DNA of 64,000 nucleotides from Thunnus maccoyii. Its lineage: Eukaryota; Chordata; Actinopteri; Scombriformes; Scombridae. Location of the stretch: assembly GCF_910596095.1 (NCBI RefSeq), contig NC_056539.1:10729501-10793500 (forward strand), in the 5' to 3' direction. The notes below the pieces were generated by a model that saw only the letters and a program-made list of their open reading frames with translations, was not told the origin of the DNA and did not search any database. Positions 54,587 through 64,000 of this stretch are shown here, piece after piece; position 1 is the first letter of the stretch, and every line of letters starts with the position of its first letter. The translations under genes were made by a program, and so were the position numbers.

Positions 54587-57500
54587 ACACAATGTTATGT
54601 CCCTTTGGTGCTGCCACCATATAACACCCAGGGCTTGTTCAGTCAGCGTACACAAAGAAAAACAATGAAGAGAGACTAAAGCATTTCCTCTTCCAGTGAC
54701 ACAGACGCATTGTGCCTGTTCTACATGTCACATTTCTATGTTGGACACTCTGTAAACAGTCACAAGTCAAATCACTTGGCCCTGGGGTGTGAACACTTTG
54801 TAGACCATCATAAAATCTCTAGAAAGATGTTTAATGTTTGTGGGTCACTAACATCTTGATTTCATTTGAGAGTTTTATCAGCGTCACAAATCTTAATGTG
54901 TGAATTGTTATAAATGTCAGAGTGGCATTGTGATATCGCCTTCACTCCTCCTTCTGTCTTATTATCCTAGAGACCGGTACTTTTTTCACCCCCAATGGCA
55001 GTGTTTTGCATGAACCACTAATTAACAAACCAAAGATGTTAACATGCCTCTCATGATTATCATTTTAAACATACTTGCTGCTTTCAAAACCACGCAAAAC
55101 AAACTATATTTCACAGAATGAGAAGATTCCCGCCTTGTCCAGCAGGAACGGGTAAAGCCAGATACTCTAGTCAAACACACAGAGATGCACTGTTGTCAAG
55201 TGATGAAAAACAACCAGTGTTTTACTCAAACACTATCGTGGAATATGTAGGTCACACAACGAGTATCAATGTTGGCAGTGCAACTTTTACAAGCTAAAAA
55301 AAAGACACTTTTTTGAGTACGATCCATACTAAGCTCCGTCTTGTCACACACAAACACATAATCAAAAAATAAAATATGAATTTATTGATACTGCAAACAA
55401 CTTTTTTTATATCAAGTCAATCATAGTTTGGTATTGCTGTAGCAAAAAAAAAAAAACAACACTAATATTTGAGGCATAGAAATCTCACATATGGATCACC
55501 ACAAAAATCTCAAACTCGCAGACAGAGGCATCTACGAGTACAGGTGTACAGTGTGTGTGACCTGTGAACAGTAGGCCATTTGTTTGACCAAGTTAATCAT
55601 AAACCTAAGAAGAAAAAAAAACCAGACACAGCTACTGATCAAACTGCTCAAATAAAAGCTGGCTGTAGAGTTCCTAACTGCATGCCAGGCTATCGTTTAA
55701 CCTGCCACTGATAGTTGTAGTTGTTTGATATTGTAGTTTCATTGCAGTTAATCATAGCTTCAGGGTGTACAGGCCAGCATGAGCTGAGTGAGTGAGCATG
55801 GACTGGCCGTGCCTGAAAAGCAGTCAACACAAGTCAGTGAAGGATGAAATAACCAAGTAGCATCTTGTTTGCAGCAGCCTGGATCACAAGCTCCTCCAGA
55901 CAAAAAGAGTAAAGACAAAGTAAATAAACACGGATTAGAAGAGGTAACAACTGAATCAAAAGACGAGCAAAGAGTAAACATGATCATAAAACTACTTCAT
56001 AACTGTCCTATTGAGGAAACTGAAGGAGGGAAACTCAAAAGTCAATATGCTGTTGCAACACGTAGCTGCCAAGCGGACGTTTACTCAAACTGGATGGTAA
56101 ACAAAAAGGTTTATCTGAATCACAGCACACAATACAATATGTCTAACTTTAACATTGGATTTAGGACACGATGATAAAGCTAAATGATGGATGGATACGG
56201 AAAAGCAAAAAGTGAGTGTTGACGTGTATTTGATATTCATCTACTGCTGAAGGTAAAGAAAGATAACATGCAAATAGTAACTGTACTCTAAACCCTGTTT
56301 CTGTGGAATCCCCTAAAAATTTCCAAAACAAACATTTCAATGAATCAGTCTGTCATACTGTACAAGATCTAGAATAAATCTGATATATGTCCAATAATAA
56401 CTAGCACAAAGCTAAAACAGGTCAACTACACAGATGTCAAAGTTGACAATGATTTGCTGATATATGCCTGGTTTACATCCGCAGCCTCTCTGACACTCCT
56501 GCACCTGACACCGTTAGCTGGGAGCTCCCACAGCTCAGTAACACATCATGTCCTTTGTTCATTTAACTGTTACGTTATTTCAGGCAGGTTGCACACTGCT
56601 ATACTGTAAGCCCATTAAAGCTTTGTATTCCTTGTTCTCCACTTACCGCTTGGTCTTTGAACCTTACTTCCATTTCCCACTGAGATTTCTAAGCTGAACA
56701 AAACACCTGCGGCCCTCGGCGCTCAACAAACAGCCAGTTCTTTATATTCCATATGGCATTACTAAGAGCAAAACAACCACAGATCCCACAGTTATCCAAC
56801 TCCAGTTAGTTCCTCCTCATATCAGCTCTGAGTAGATGGTGGCTGCTGTCCAGCAGAAACCTGATCATCCTGCTGAAATTATTGTAATATGACCAGCTGT
56901 GGTGTTTCTTTTTCAGCGGGGAGAAAAGAAAAGAAACATCTAGGAGGGACCTCACCTGGAGCGCTCCTCCCCCACCTGGCCTTTGCCCACTCACACAGTC
57001 ACTCTCTGGTGCCCTCCAATAAACATGGATTTACGGTGGAGCTGCACTGTCTTCACAAACAGTGAAAAAATGTGACAGTTTGTGTAATCACAGGAAGATA
57101 TGAAGTCCTACATCAGACTCACATGTTAAAAAAAAGACTTTGGAAATTTAAGGCTATATACAAAGATGAAATTGTTGAAACCACAAAGTTCAAATGTAAC
57201 TGTTTTTAAGTTAAAAATATATTTTTTTTTACATGTAAAATGATATATTCTGCTTTTTGCAACGCTTCACTGAAATTTCACAGTATTTTGTTATACAAAA
57301 CTCATGACGTCTTATGCAAAATTTTATACACAGTTCCTGCAATGTCTACATGCCTCATTCATTTGGCTGCAAATCAAATTTATTTTGTGTTTTCAGACTT
57401 TTTTTTTCAAACAATCAATTGATCTTTAAATCATTTGGTCTAAAAAATGTCAAATAATGACAAACAGAAGTCTTCAAATTTTAATTTAGGATTACTTAGT

Positions 57501-58166
57501 TTCTCAGCTGATAAGCAGCCAATAGCCTCACATGTTTAATAAAGCCAGACTAAAGTGTGGGAAGCCAGTATCACTATAGATAACTTATCACAGGTCATTA
57601 CTAGCGTATACTATGTGTCAGCAGATATAGAAATTGCAGCACAGAAATGCTAGATAGACTGCATTAATGTACACATTTCACACTTAAATCTCCTGTTTAT
57701 TTCGTTGATTGTTTATGTAGAAACTAAATACAGGCTGATACGTTATTGTCAGATTTTTTTAAGTAGAAATGTGGAAACTTTAAGATCCTAAAATTAAAAA
57801 TTAACTTCTTTGGGCTTGAATAAACCATAACCAGCCAACATACATTTGTAATGATGTCAAAGGATTTGTGGGGTTGACAACTTTTAAAAGGTTGAGGTTA
57901 ATACTGCTGCTCTGTTACTGAACTATGAAGAGTAACTGCAAACTGCTCTAGTTCAATACAAATAAATTAAAGATGCACAAACACTTTTCTGGTAACAGAA
58001 TCTATAACAAGACAGACAGCGGTAGCTAGTATTAAGAGGATGGAAACAATATATGTTGTTACAGTACTATACATCCACTTACAGGCACCACCAGCAGTGG
58101 TGGCGGAGACTCCGGGGGCACAGAGCCAAAGTGCTTCATTAATTTGATTCGCTGCGTCAGATTCAT
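42369..58166 (-). CDS. tjp3: Tight junction protein 3 (ZO-3)
   Basis: MAGUK scaffold linking claudins and occludin to actin at tight junctions. Exons on the minus strand: 58166-58083, 54302-54246, 53654-53530, 53381-53279, 53170-52876, 52773-52670, 52481-52292, then 52185-46591 (12 linker exons, separate entry), 46434-46278, 46172-46064, 45963-45744, 45620-45415, 45314-45219, 45078-45002, 44896-44686, 44522-44422, 43926-43348, 42647-42589, 42492-42369; 4011 nt, 1336 aa (human about 920). PDZ1 at about 40-123 ([10 protein letters not shown]), PDZ2 at about 205-290 ([13 protein letters not shown]), PDZ3 at about 695-775 ([16 protein letters not shown]), SH3 at about 780-855, guanylate-kinase-like at about 920-1085 with a degenerate P-loop ([11 protein letters not shown]), so inactive. 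An acidic region follows. The end WGPATEL matches human ZO-3 (WGPATDL) rather than ZO-1 or ZO-2. Confidence 0.96.
44275..44325. repeat. Perfect 22-bp inverted repeat (hairpin)
   Basis: 44275-44296 and 44304-44325 are exact reverse complements separated by 7 nt (AATTCTG). The arm begins CTCTTCATAAAGG and ends TCAACTACT. It lies in the tjp3 intron between the exons ending at 43926 and 44422. No other copy was noticed in the window. Confidence 0.95.
46591..52185 (-). other. tjp3: tjp3 linker: array of alternating small exons
   Basis: Exons in order: 52185-52116, 51854-51757, 51530-51434, 50719-50537, 50315-50212, 49852-49768, 49021-48933, 48660-48576, 47605-47517, 47398-47326, 47159-47086, 46657-46591. 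Sizes are 70, 98, 97, 183, 104, 85, 89, 85, 89, 73, 74 and 67 nt. Except for the 183-nt exon, they alternate between phase 1->2 and phase 2->1. The first class encodes acidic-serine peptides ([32 protein letters not shown]), often ending near Arg/Lys-Tyr-Lys/Arg. The second class encodes Pro/Arg-rich peptides that often start Val-Leu ([24 protein letters not shown]) and share RQEPPRRV in two of them. This is the PDZ2-PDZ3 linker, about 370 aa and probably disordered. Confidence 0.9.
54303..58082 (-). other. tjp3: tjp3 intron between first and second coding exons
   Basis: 3.8 kb without recognised exons. It holds a TG microsatellite at 54549-54585 and AT-rich sequence. A fragment around 57400-57470 (ATCAATTGATC, then AAAAATGTCAAATAATGACAAACAG) resembles the common repeat seen at 6235 and 59815. 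Confidence 0.55.
54549..54585. repeat. TG dinucleotide microsatellite
   Basis: About 18 TG units in a tjp3 intron. Confidence 0.96.
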
Positions 58167-59814
58167 GCTGATAATACTGTTGTGGTTCCTCTTCTGTTAA
58201 AAACGCCGGCTGACCAACTGAGTCACTTGATGTCTGACAAATACAGTACTGAAAAAAAAAACTCCAGAGGTGAAATGGATCAGCGCAGGCCACTAAATGA
58301 CCTTGCTGTGTGTATCTCTGTCACACACGGTCATGTCTGCAAGTCCCCAAAAGACAAACAATCCACAGGAAGATGCGTCATCAGTAAGACGCTGAAAAGT
58401 ATTAAACTTAAAATCTAAAAGATAAAAATAAAAACAACAACAAGTTGACATTCCTTCCCTCCAACAGATTCTCAGATTTTCCTCAGAGTTATGCTGCTTC
58501 CTCAATTATTCCAGTTTTGATGGGTTCACAGGGTCAAATAGGTCCACTTGCTCCCACCGTCAGTGGTATGTGTGCCTCTTGGTTAACTTGCAGTCTTTCC
58601 TACAAGGCAACAGCAGGTCCCAGGCTGCTGGCTGAGTTTCAGTCTGCTGGCTGCTATGGTTACGTCGGGGGTATGAGAGCACTGGGCTGTTAATAATTGA
58701 CGGGGTGTTTGCTACACTATAGGTTTGCTTGCCCTGAGTAAAGTTTCCTGGGTTCCTACACAGGCCCTGCTGTGTTTCAGGATCAGGAAATAGCACAGCT
58801 TAGATGGTATCTCTCCTTCATGGTTAACATTTATGCACGCCCCAAAGCATGGGCGTGCTGCAATCTCTCTCTGTTGACTGATTATCAGCGGCCTGCTTCG
58901 TCAAGATTACAGTTTGAACTATTACTGTGTCTTGTGCCAAACTTGTTCAGGAGGAAGAGAGCATTTTTGTACCAAAAGGGTAAACCTACACCATCCACAG
59001 ACTGAATATACAAACGGGCCTGTTTGAAAATAAGTGGCAGCTACATAACAGATGCAGGATCCTTTGCTTGGGTTCAGCTGGGTGTAACAGCTGGCCGCTG
59101 GTCAGCCAGAGCTCCGGTGCTGAATTATTTATGGATCTGTATAAAATTAACCACTACTGTTACCAAGACAAACACTTAACGTAGGTGTGCTCCCTAAAGT
59201 AGGTAAACAATCACTCATTCCTGTGTTAGGACTTAGTCTGTTCCAACAGAGGCCACTATATGTGTGTCTGTCCATTTAGATTACAGCCACTCATGTTGGC
59301 CAACATGCAAACTATTGAAGTGCTCAACTCCGGAGCACCTTGTTCCACCGCAGCTCAGCTGAGAGATAAACTTAAAGCTATACCATGAACACAGAGACAC
59401 AACTGGAATTTGTCAACACTGCATCATCCAAACAAGCTACTCTGATAAATATTGATGACTGATAGACATACAGCCTTAAATAGACATCAACATTTAGAGG
59501 TTTGTGGTTAATGAGGAATACCAAAGCTTCTCTGTGTAAATATGGAGCTTTGGAGGACAAATACTCCAGAGGTTTACAGAGTGGCTATAATTACACAGGC
59601 TCCACTCACAGTGGACTTACTCATGGCATGTACTGTCAACAGTGTTTAAGTACTGCAAACACCTACTTTATAGCTACCTGGACTCCCATACAGATGTCTT
59701 CACTTGAGTTATGTGAAAACCAAGTACAAAAAAATTCTTAGATGCATTTTGATTCTCTGATCAACAATTCAGCTTCAATGAACACAAAAAAGACAAATAA
59801 AACTTAAAAGATAA

Positions 59815-60060
59815 AATTCTCAGAGCCCAAGGTGACGTCCTTAATTGTGTTGTTTTGCCCCGACCAACAGTCCACAAGTCAAAGATATTCAGTTTACTGT
59901 CATAGAGGACTAAAGAAACCAGAAAATATTCACATTTGAGAAGCTGGAATTAGATAATTTGGAAATTTTCTTCCTAAAAAAATGACTCAAAATGATTAAT
60001 CTATTATCAAAATAGTTGGCTATTGATTTAATAGTTAGCAACTAATTGATTGGCTTACTT
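59815..60060 (+). mobile_element. Dispersed teleost repeat, copy 2
   Basis: Matches 6235-6480 across CCGACCAACAGTCCACAAG, CAAAGATATTCAGTTTAC, GTCATAGAGGACTAAAG and CCAGAAAATATTCACATTTG. It continues into a tail with GATTAATCTATTATCAAAAT and AGTTGGC, as in the widespread fish repeat. Confidence 0.7.
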
Positions 60061-60192
60061 TTACTGTGAAATATAATACACAAGTGCACCATGTGCAATA
60101 CCTGGATGTCTCAAGCACTTTTTATGATCGTTATGAATGATGATGTGATCGCCATAGAAACTGTGTCAACCTTGTGAGGCGATTTCCAGACA

Positions 60193-60193
<1 letters not shown>

Positions 60194-60269
<76 letters not shown>
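60194..60269. repeat. AC dinucleotide microsatellite, about 76 nt
   Basis: The longest pure dinucleotide tract in the window, about 38 AC units, in tjp3 intron 1. It produces spurious Cys-Val frames on the minus strand. Confidence 0.98.
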
Positions 60270-60273
<4 letters not shown>

Positions 60274-60982
60274 GAAGGGGATTTGATGGGAGATGACGCA
60301 GGTGATGGTTTTTTAAAATAAACATTTAGCACTGACCAAAAAGCTTTTTAAACATACAGAAAGCTCAAGCTAAAAGATAATTTGGGTTCCTGAAGGCACA
60401 ACAATGTCACAGGGAACTTTCTAGTATTAAAGGATGAGTCATCTGTAATTAAACCATGTAGACCTACTACGTATATCAGCAAACACACACTGGGGTCATA
60501 GTGAAAGGAAGACGCAGCTGTTTGGGAATGTAGAGTCGAAACTATTGTGAAACTCCGTCAGGCAGGTAGAAACTTGCATGTGTGGCAGAACCAGTAAGGT
60601 GAGGATAAAGAAAGAGGGGCTAGCAGCTGACTGTCACCAACACACACACACACTAAGTGCACCCAGCTACGCGCCAAAATATGTGAGTGAAAACAACCAC
60701 AGCTGAAACATAAGTCTCTACTTGCCCACAGCCAAGAGGAAGGAAAAAGCATTGAAGTTAATTAAACTTCCAGTCTTAAGCTAACTCGCAGCTAGCTCTG
60801 TTGCTAACTGCTACATCTTTTTAAGTGACACAACAGCTTATTAACACACATGCTTTTAAGTTTTTCTTGAAATTACTTCGGTAAAATATTTCAATAGTTA
60901 AGAGTATATTTATATTCACCATCCTGCCGACAGACTGATGATGTCGACCTAGAAACACCTGACAGAAGTGAAACTATCTCAC

Positions 60983-61110
60983 CTGTAAACTTCCTGTCTG
61001 CGGGTTAAACTGTTTTCGTCCAAGTTCAAAACGTCTCGTCTCTAAAATCCTCTTCAAAGTCTCAGTCGCTCGTCTTGACTGCTGTCTGTAATTTCTGTAA
61101 TAGAAAACTT
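60983..61110 (-). other. tjp3: Probable non-coding first exon of tjp3
   Basis: On the minus strand a strong donor (TTTACAG|GTGAGATAG) ends at 60983 with no long frame upstream of it. It precedes the exon at 58248 that carries the tjp3 start. The upper end of about 61110 is only an estimate; no TATA box marks the start. Confidence 0.5.
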
Positions 61111-61240
61111 TCTCCTAAATCTTCCTGACAGGTTCCTGAGGCGTGGCGTTGACGGGTAAACGTACAGGTGAGTTTCACAACGTCATCACGTAACTAACGT
61201 CACACGCATAAAGCACCCTGCCCCTCTCATAAATCCTCTT
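61110..61240 (-). promoter_or_regulatory. tjp3: Candidate tjp3 promoter with CRE-like sites
   Basis: Just upstream of the proposed first exon the minus strand reads GTGTGACGTTAGTTACG and then TGATGACGTTG, giving two TGACGT half-sites about 19 nt apart, in locally GC-richer sequence. This suggests CREB/ATF-type binding. No experimental support can be read from sequence. Confidence 0.4.
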
Positions 61241-61569
61241 CCCAGTTTTGGTTGTGATAAGACATACAATATATTTTATGATAGTGATATTTAACTGAAC
61301 ATGAATGAAGGCTTCTCAGGCGTGTTTACAGTTGATATGTGAATTTCTGGCTTTGTTTTGCTTTGAAAACAAGAAAAAAGAGAAGTAGTTGTAGATTGAT
61401 GAGGGAAGAAGCCCCCCTTAAGAACATTGTTAATGTACTGAAAAGACACCAAGTGTTTGAATGTGATTTTAGCGTGTGCAGTAGTATTATGCATAAACCA
61501 ACATAGTTTGTTGAGTAATATATTGGTAGCTTATTAAATGTACCTCTAAAAACAAAAACATGAGCTAAA

Positions 61570-62425
61570 GGGGCATCTTACCCCCCTACCGGGGCAAAGC
61601 CCCCCTATCTGGGGTAAGATGCCCCACACGAGTCATTTTGATTTTAAGTATCTACAGACTGTAATTAACATAATGCATACTGTCTCATTTCTTTCATACA
61701 TTAAGTAAGATAACATATTTTTTGGCAGTTTTAATGAGGTTTAGCTTTAAATGGCCTTAAACAAAGCAAAATAACAAATAGTCTTTCAATTTTGTCAACA
61801 TTTCTACATTTTGAAGACAAGTCAGTGACTAAATTACTGTAGATTGTAGTTATATTCTTCACTTATATATATATTTATCTGAATGCTAATTGTAGTTAGC
61901 GTAGGTTTTGCTAACAGCAAATAAGCTAGTAGCATTTTGAGTTGATTTTCTGTCCTTTCATTAAAACATGGTGTAACAGAGATCTTGGTAAATGTGTCTT
62001 TTATTCATTTTTACTCATCAACAAAAATAAGACTGCACTGAAAAATATGGGGTCAGGGAAAGATGCCCCCAGGGCGTTTGGCCACAAACCATTAGGGGCC
62101 ATCTTGCCTCAGAAGTGATTTTTTCCCCACATTTTTATAATTATCATAAAAATCCATCTTATTTTTTGCTCCAAATTAATGAATGACTCCCCACATTAAT
62201 CTCGTAACAGAATACTAAAATGTTTTTCTGTTTGCCCTTGTTAAAACACACAGATCCTTAAAATCCAACAAGGAAAAATTAGATCAAGTTACCTGAAAAT
62301 CTGTTCATGTGCTGAACTCTAAAACAGAAGAAAGTAAGATGGATGTTTACAAATAGAAGCTTTTACTGAACACAGAGACATCAACGGCCCCGGGGGGCAT
62401 CTTCCCCCATCTTACCCAGGTAAGT
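61570..62425. repeat. Block with inverted GGGGCATCTTACCCC motifs
   Basis: GGGGCATCTTACCCC at 61570-61584 is the exact reverse complement of 61611-61625. Related G-rich motifs recur near 62062-62107 (GATGCCCCCAGGG, GGGGCCATCTTGCC) and 62386-62420 (GGGGGGCATCTTCCCCC, CATCTTACCC). This looks like a degenerate mobile element or a cluster of its ends. No coding capacity was seen. Confidence 0.5.
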
Positions 62426-62934
62426 TGATTTACAACAGGCAGCAGAAACTTCACAAATGATACAGTAACACTGACATAAACCTCCTTTTATAACAGTTTA
62501 CTACCTTAAGTCGTATAATGTCCCTGTGCTTTATGTTATATTATAAGAACTTTATGAGATATGAACACATTTGTATAAAAGCAATCTACTGTGTAGTGTC
62601 TGGTAACTAAGTGACCTGGTTTCAGGCTCATGTTTTGCAAGTGTATGCATGCTTAGATTTTGAGATGAGGGGCCCTTTGGCCACACATACCTAAAAGGCC
62701 CTTTGTCCTGTCTAACAGCCCCCACCCCAAAACTATGTGTTTGCTATGACATGTTCAAAGTCAAGATTTTTTTCAGATGACTTTTGAGTCAATCCTTTGA
62801 CTCCCCAGCAAGAAGTATTAATAACAGTCACTTCACACAGGCTGTAGAGCCCCAGGGTCTGTGTACGGTGGGCCTGTTCAGTAATTTATCTACTGTGCAA
62901 CATTCATCAAGTGAGGCCTGTGTTTAAGTCAAGT

Positions 62935-63115
62935 CAATTTCAAGTCAATTTTTATTTATAGAGCGCCAAATCACAACAGAAGTGATCTCAGGGCACTTTT
63001 CACATAGAGCAAGTCTAGGCCATACTCTTTCATTTACGGAGACCCAACATTCCCCTGTGAGGAAGAACTTGGCAGCAGTGGCAAGGAAAAACTCCCTTTT
63101 AACGGGAAGAAACCT
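62935..63115 (+). mobile_element. Dispersed teleost repeat (SINE-like or LINE 3' end)
   Basis: Contains ATTTTTATTTATAGAGCGCC, AATCACAACAGAAGTGATCT, GAGACCCAACATTCCCC and GGCAGCAGTGGCAAGGAAAA, then CTCCCTTTTAACGGGAAG. This is a pattern recognisable as one of the most common fish interspersed repeats. Identification is from memory. Confidence 0.75.
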
Positions 63116-63689
63116 GGAGTGTAACCGCACTCTTTAATGTGACACTGCAGCACATCAGAGGAAGAAACTAATACATTCATATATATGTTCATATATGGTG
63201 TGAACATAAAGTTTGTGGTTGGCTGCTGAGTGGATGTTTGAACATTTCAGCCATCACATTTTATCAGTGATGGAAGACATATTGAGACGCTTAAAGTACT
63301 TATTATACAGCAGAATGGCCTCTGTCAGTGTTATATGACTATACATTAGATTATTATTATTGATGCATGTAAGCAGCTTTTAACTGTAGCGCTGCAGCTG
63401 TCAAGGGAGCTGATTTAAACTCCTCTATATAAACTGTTGTGTCTAAGCTGTACTTAAGTACTTAGTTGCTTTCCAGCACTGCATTTTATTGCAGTTTCAT
63501 TTAATCTCCTCAGTCGATCAGCTTTAATGTCATGTGTTTAAATAAGTGAAGAGTGATGTCACACGAGGTGGCTTTTCACACACAAACCCAGCCGGTAGAC
63601 CTCCAGCAGTTGGGACAAAGGTCTTCTCCTGAGCTGGACGAGGTAGAACGGGACAACTCAGATGAATAAATGAAACTCAGTTTCAGCAA

Positions 63690-64000
63690 TCTTCAAGTTT
63701 TTATTTGTTTACAAAGTTAAGATTGCAAGTTCATATAGTCCTTCCTTTAATGAGTAGAAAACCTTTTTAAAGAATTAGTCAAAAGGCACAAATTTTACAA
63801 TATATACATTTGGATCTAAATTATAAATATATAGAAAACAAAAGCACAACCCAGAATAAAAGTGCTGAACACAGTTTCTTTTTTTTTCTTTTTTTTTTAC
63901 AGAAAAAATAGGCTTTGTTTTAAAAATACATACAATCAGTAGCATGTTTTTTGTTTCATTTTTTTGTTAGCAATAAATTATTTGAGAGTGATAACATTTA
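63690..64000 (-). other. Possible 3' UTR of the next minus-strand gene
   Basis: On the minus strand an AAATAAA lies near 63700 (plus TTTTTATTTGTTT), preceded by AT-rich sequence with long A/T runs up to the window edge. This resembles a 3' end of a gene whose coding part would lie beyond 64000. No coding sequence is visible to confirm it. Confidence 0.3.

Larger units (their letters stand above)
58249..60982 (-). other. tjp3: tjp3 intron 1 (within the 5' UTR)
   Basis: Between the probable non-coding first exon (donor just below 60983) and the exon that carries the upstream start codon (acceptor after a long T run, exon begins at 58248). It contains the dispersed repeat at 59815-60060 and the AC microsatellite at 60194-60269. 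No coding sequence was recognised. Confidence 0.5.
61240..63690. other. Intergenic region upstream of tjp3
   Basis: No gene was recognised. It contains the GGGGCATCTTACCCC-type repeat block (61570-62425) and a dispersed repeat (62935-63115). The remaining sequence is AT-rich with short meaningless frames. Confidence 0.6.

Noticed and set aside
57967..58293. Minus-strand frame of 108 codons with a membrane-like segment
   Set aside because: It overlaps the tjp3 first coding exon in another frame, runs straight through its strong GTAAGT donor, and resembles no known family. It is a shadow frame.
60111..60332. Frames rich in Cys-Val repeats
   Set aside because: They are translations of the AC microsatellite.

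Overview
The window is nuclear DNA of a bony fish, probably a percomorph teleost. The genes have many short exons with GT/AG introns. Several interspersed repeats look like common teleost families, although this is recognition from memory and no library was searched. Dinucleotide and trinucleotide microsatellites are frequent. No prokaryotic, plasmid, phage or CRISPR features are present.

Layout, left to right. (1) 1-10330: the first coding exon of a minus-strand gene (9866-9998) in a GC-rich promoter-like block. The rest of that gene lies beyond the left edge, so 1-9865 is intron with repeats and no recognisable exon. (2) 11.9-14.4 kb, minus: gpx4, a selenoprotein glutathione peroxidase with an in-frame TGA Sec codon and a SECIS element in its 3' UTR; a possible alternative first exon lies at 16.6 kb. 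(3) 17.6-18.3 kb: a decayed non-LTR retrotransposon that runs up to the polr2e promoter. (4) 18.47-22.04 kb, plus: polr2e (RNA polymerase subunit RPB5/ABC27), complete, 7 exons, 210 aa. (5) 23.0-40.2 kb, minus: arhgap45 (HMHA1), 24 coding exons, about 1207 aa, F-BAR/C1/RhoGAP; it is tail to tail with polr2e. (6) 42.3-61.1 kb, minus: tjp3 (ZO-3), 30 coding exons, about 1336 aa, three PDZ domains, SH3, guanylate-kinase-like domain and a C-terminal TEL motif. (7) 61.2-64 kb: repeats, and possibly the 3' UTR of the next minus-strand gene.

The gpx4-polr2e-arhgap45 block has the same gene neighbours and relative orientations as human 19p13.3 as I remember it. tjp3 is also on human 19p13.3 but is not the direct neighbour there. 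The four genes act separately: lipid peroxide reduction, transcription, Rho signalling and membrane curvature, and tight-junction scaffolding.

The most unusual feature is in tjp3. The stretch between PDZ2 and PDZ3 is encoded by a ladder of alternating small exons with strictly alternating phases (1->2, then 2->1). Their peptides repeat two motif types, an acidic-serine type and a Pro/Arg-rich type, which points to repeated tandem duplication of an exon pair. One exon of 183 nt looks like two such units with no intron between them. Other notable items are several large fold-back (inverted-repeat) elements in introns, a perfect 22-bp hairpin, possible alternative first exons for gpx4 and tjp3, and tandem splice acceptors that would change the N terminus of ZO-3 and the C terminus of Arhgap45. 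Exon models were built by hand from splice signals, reading frame and remembered human proteins. The summed coding length of each of the four main genes is divisible by three.
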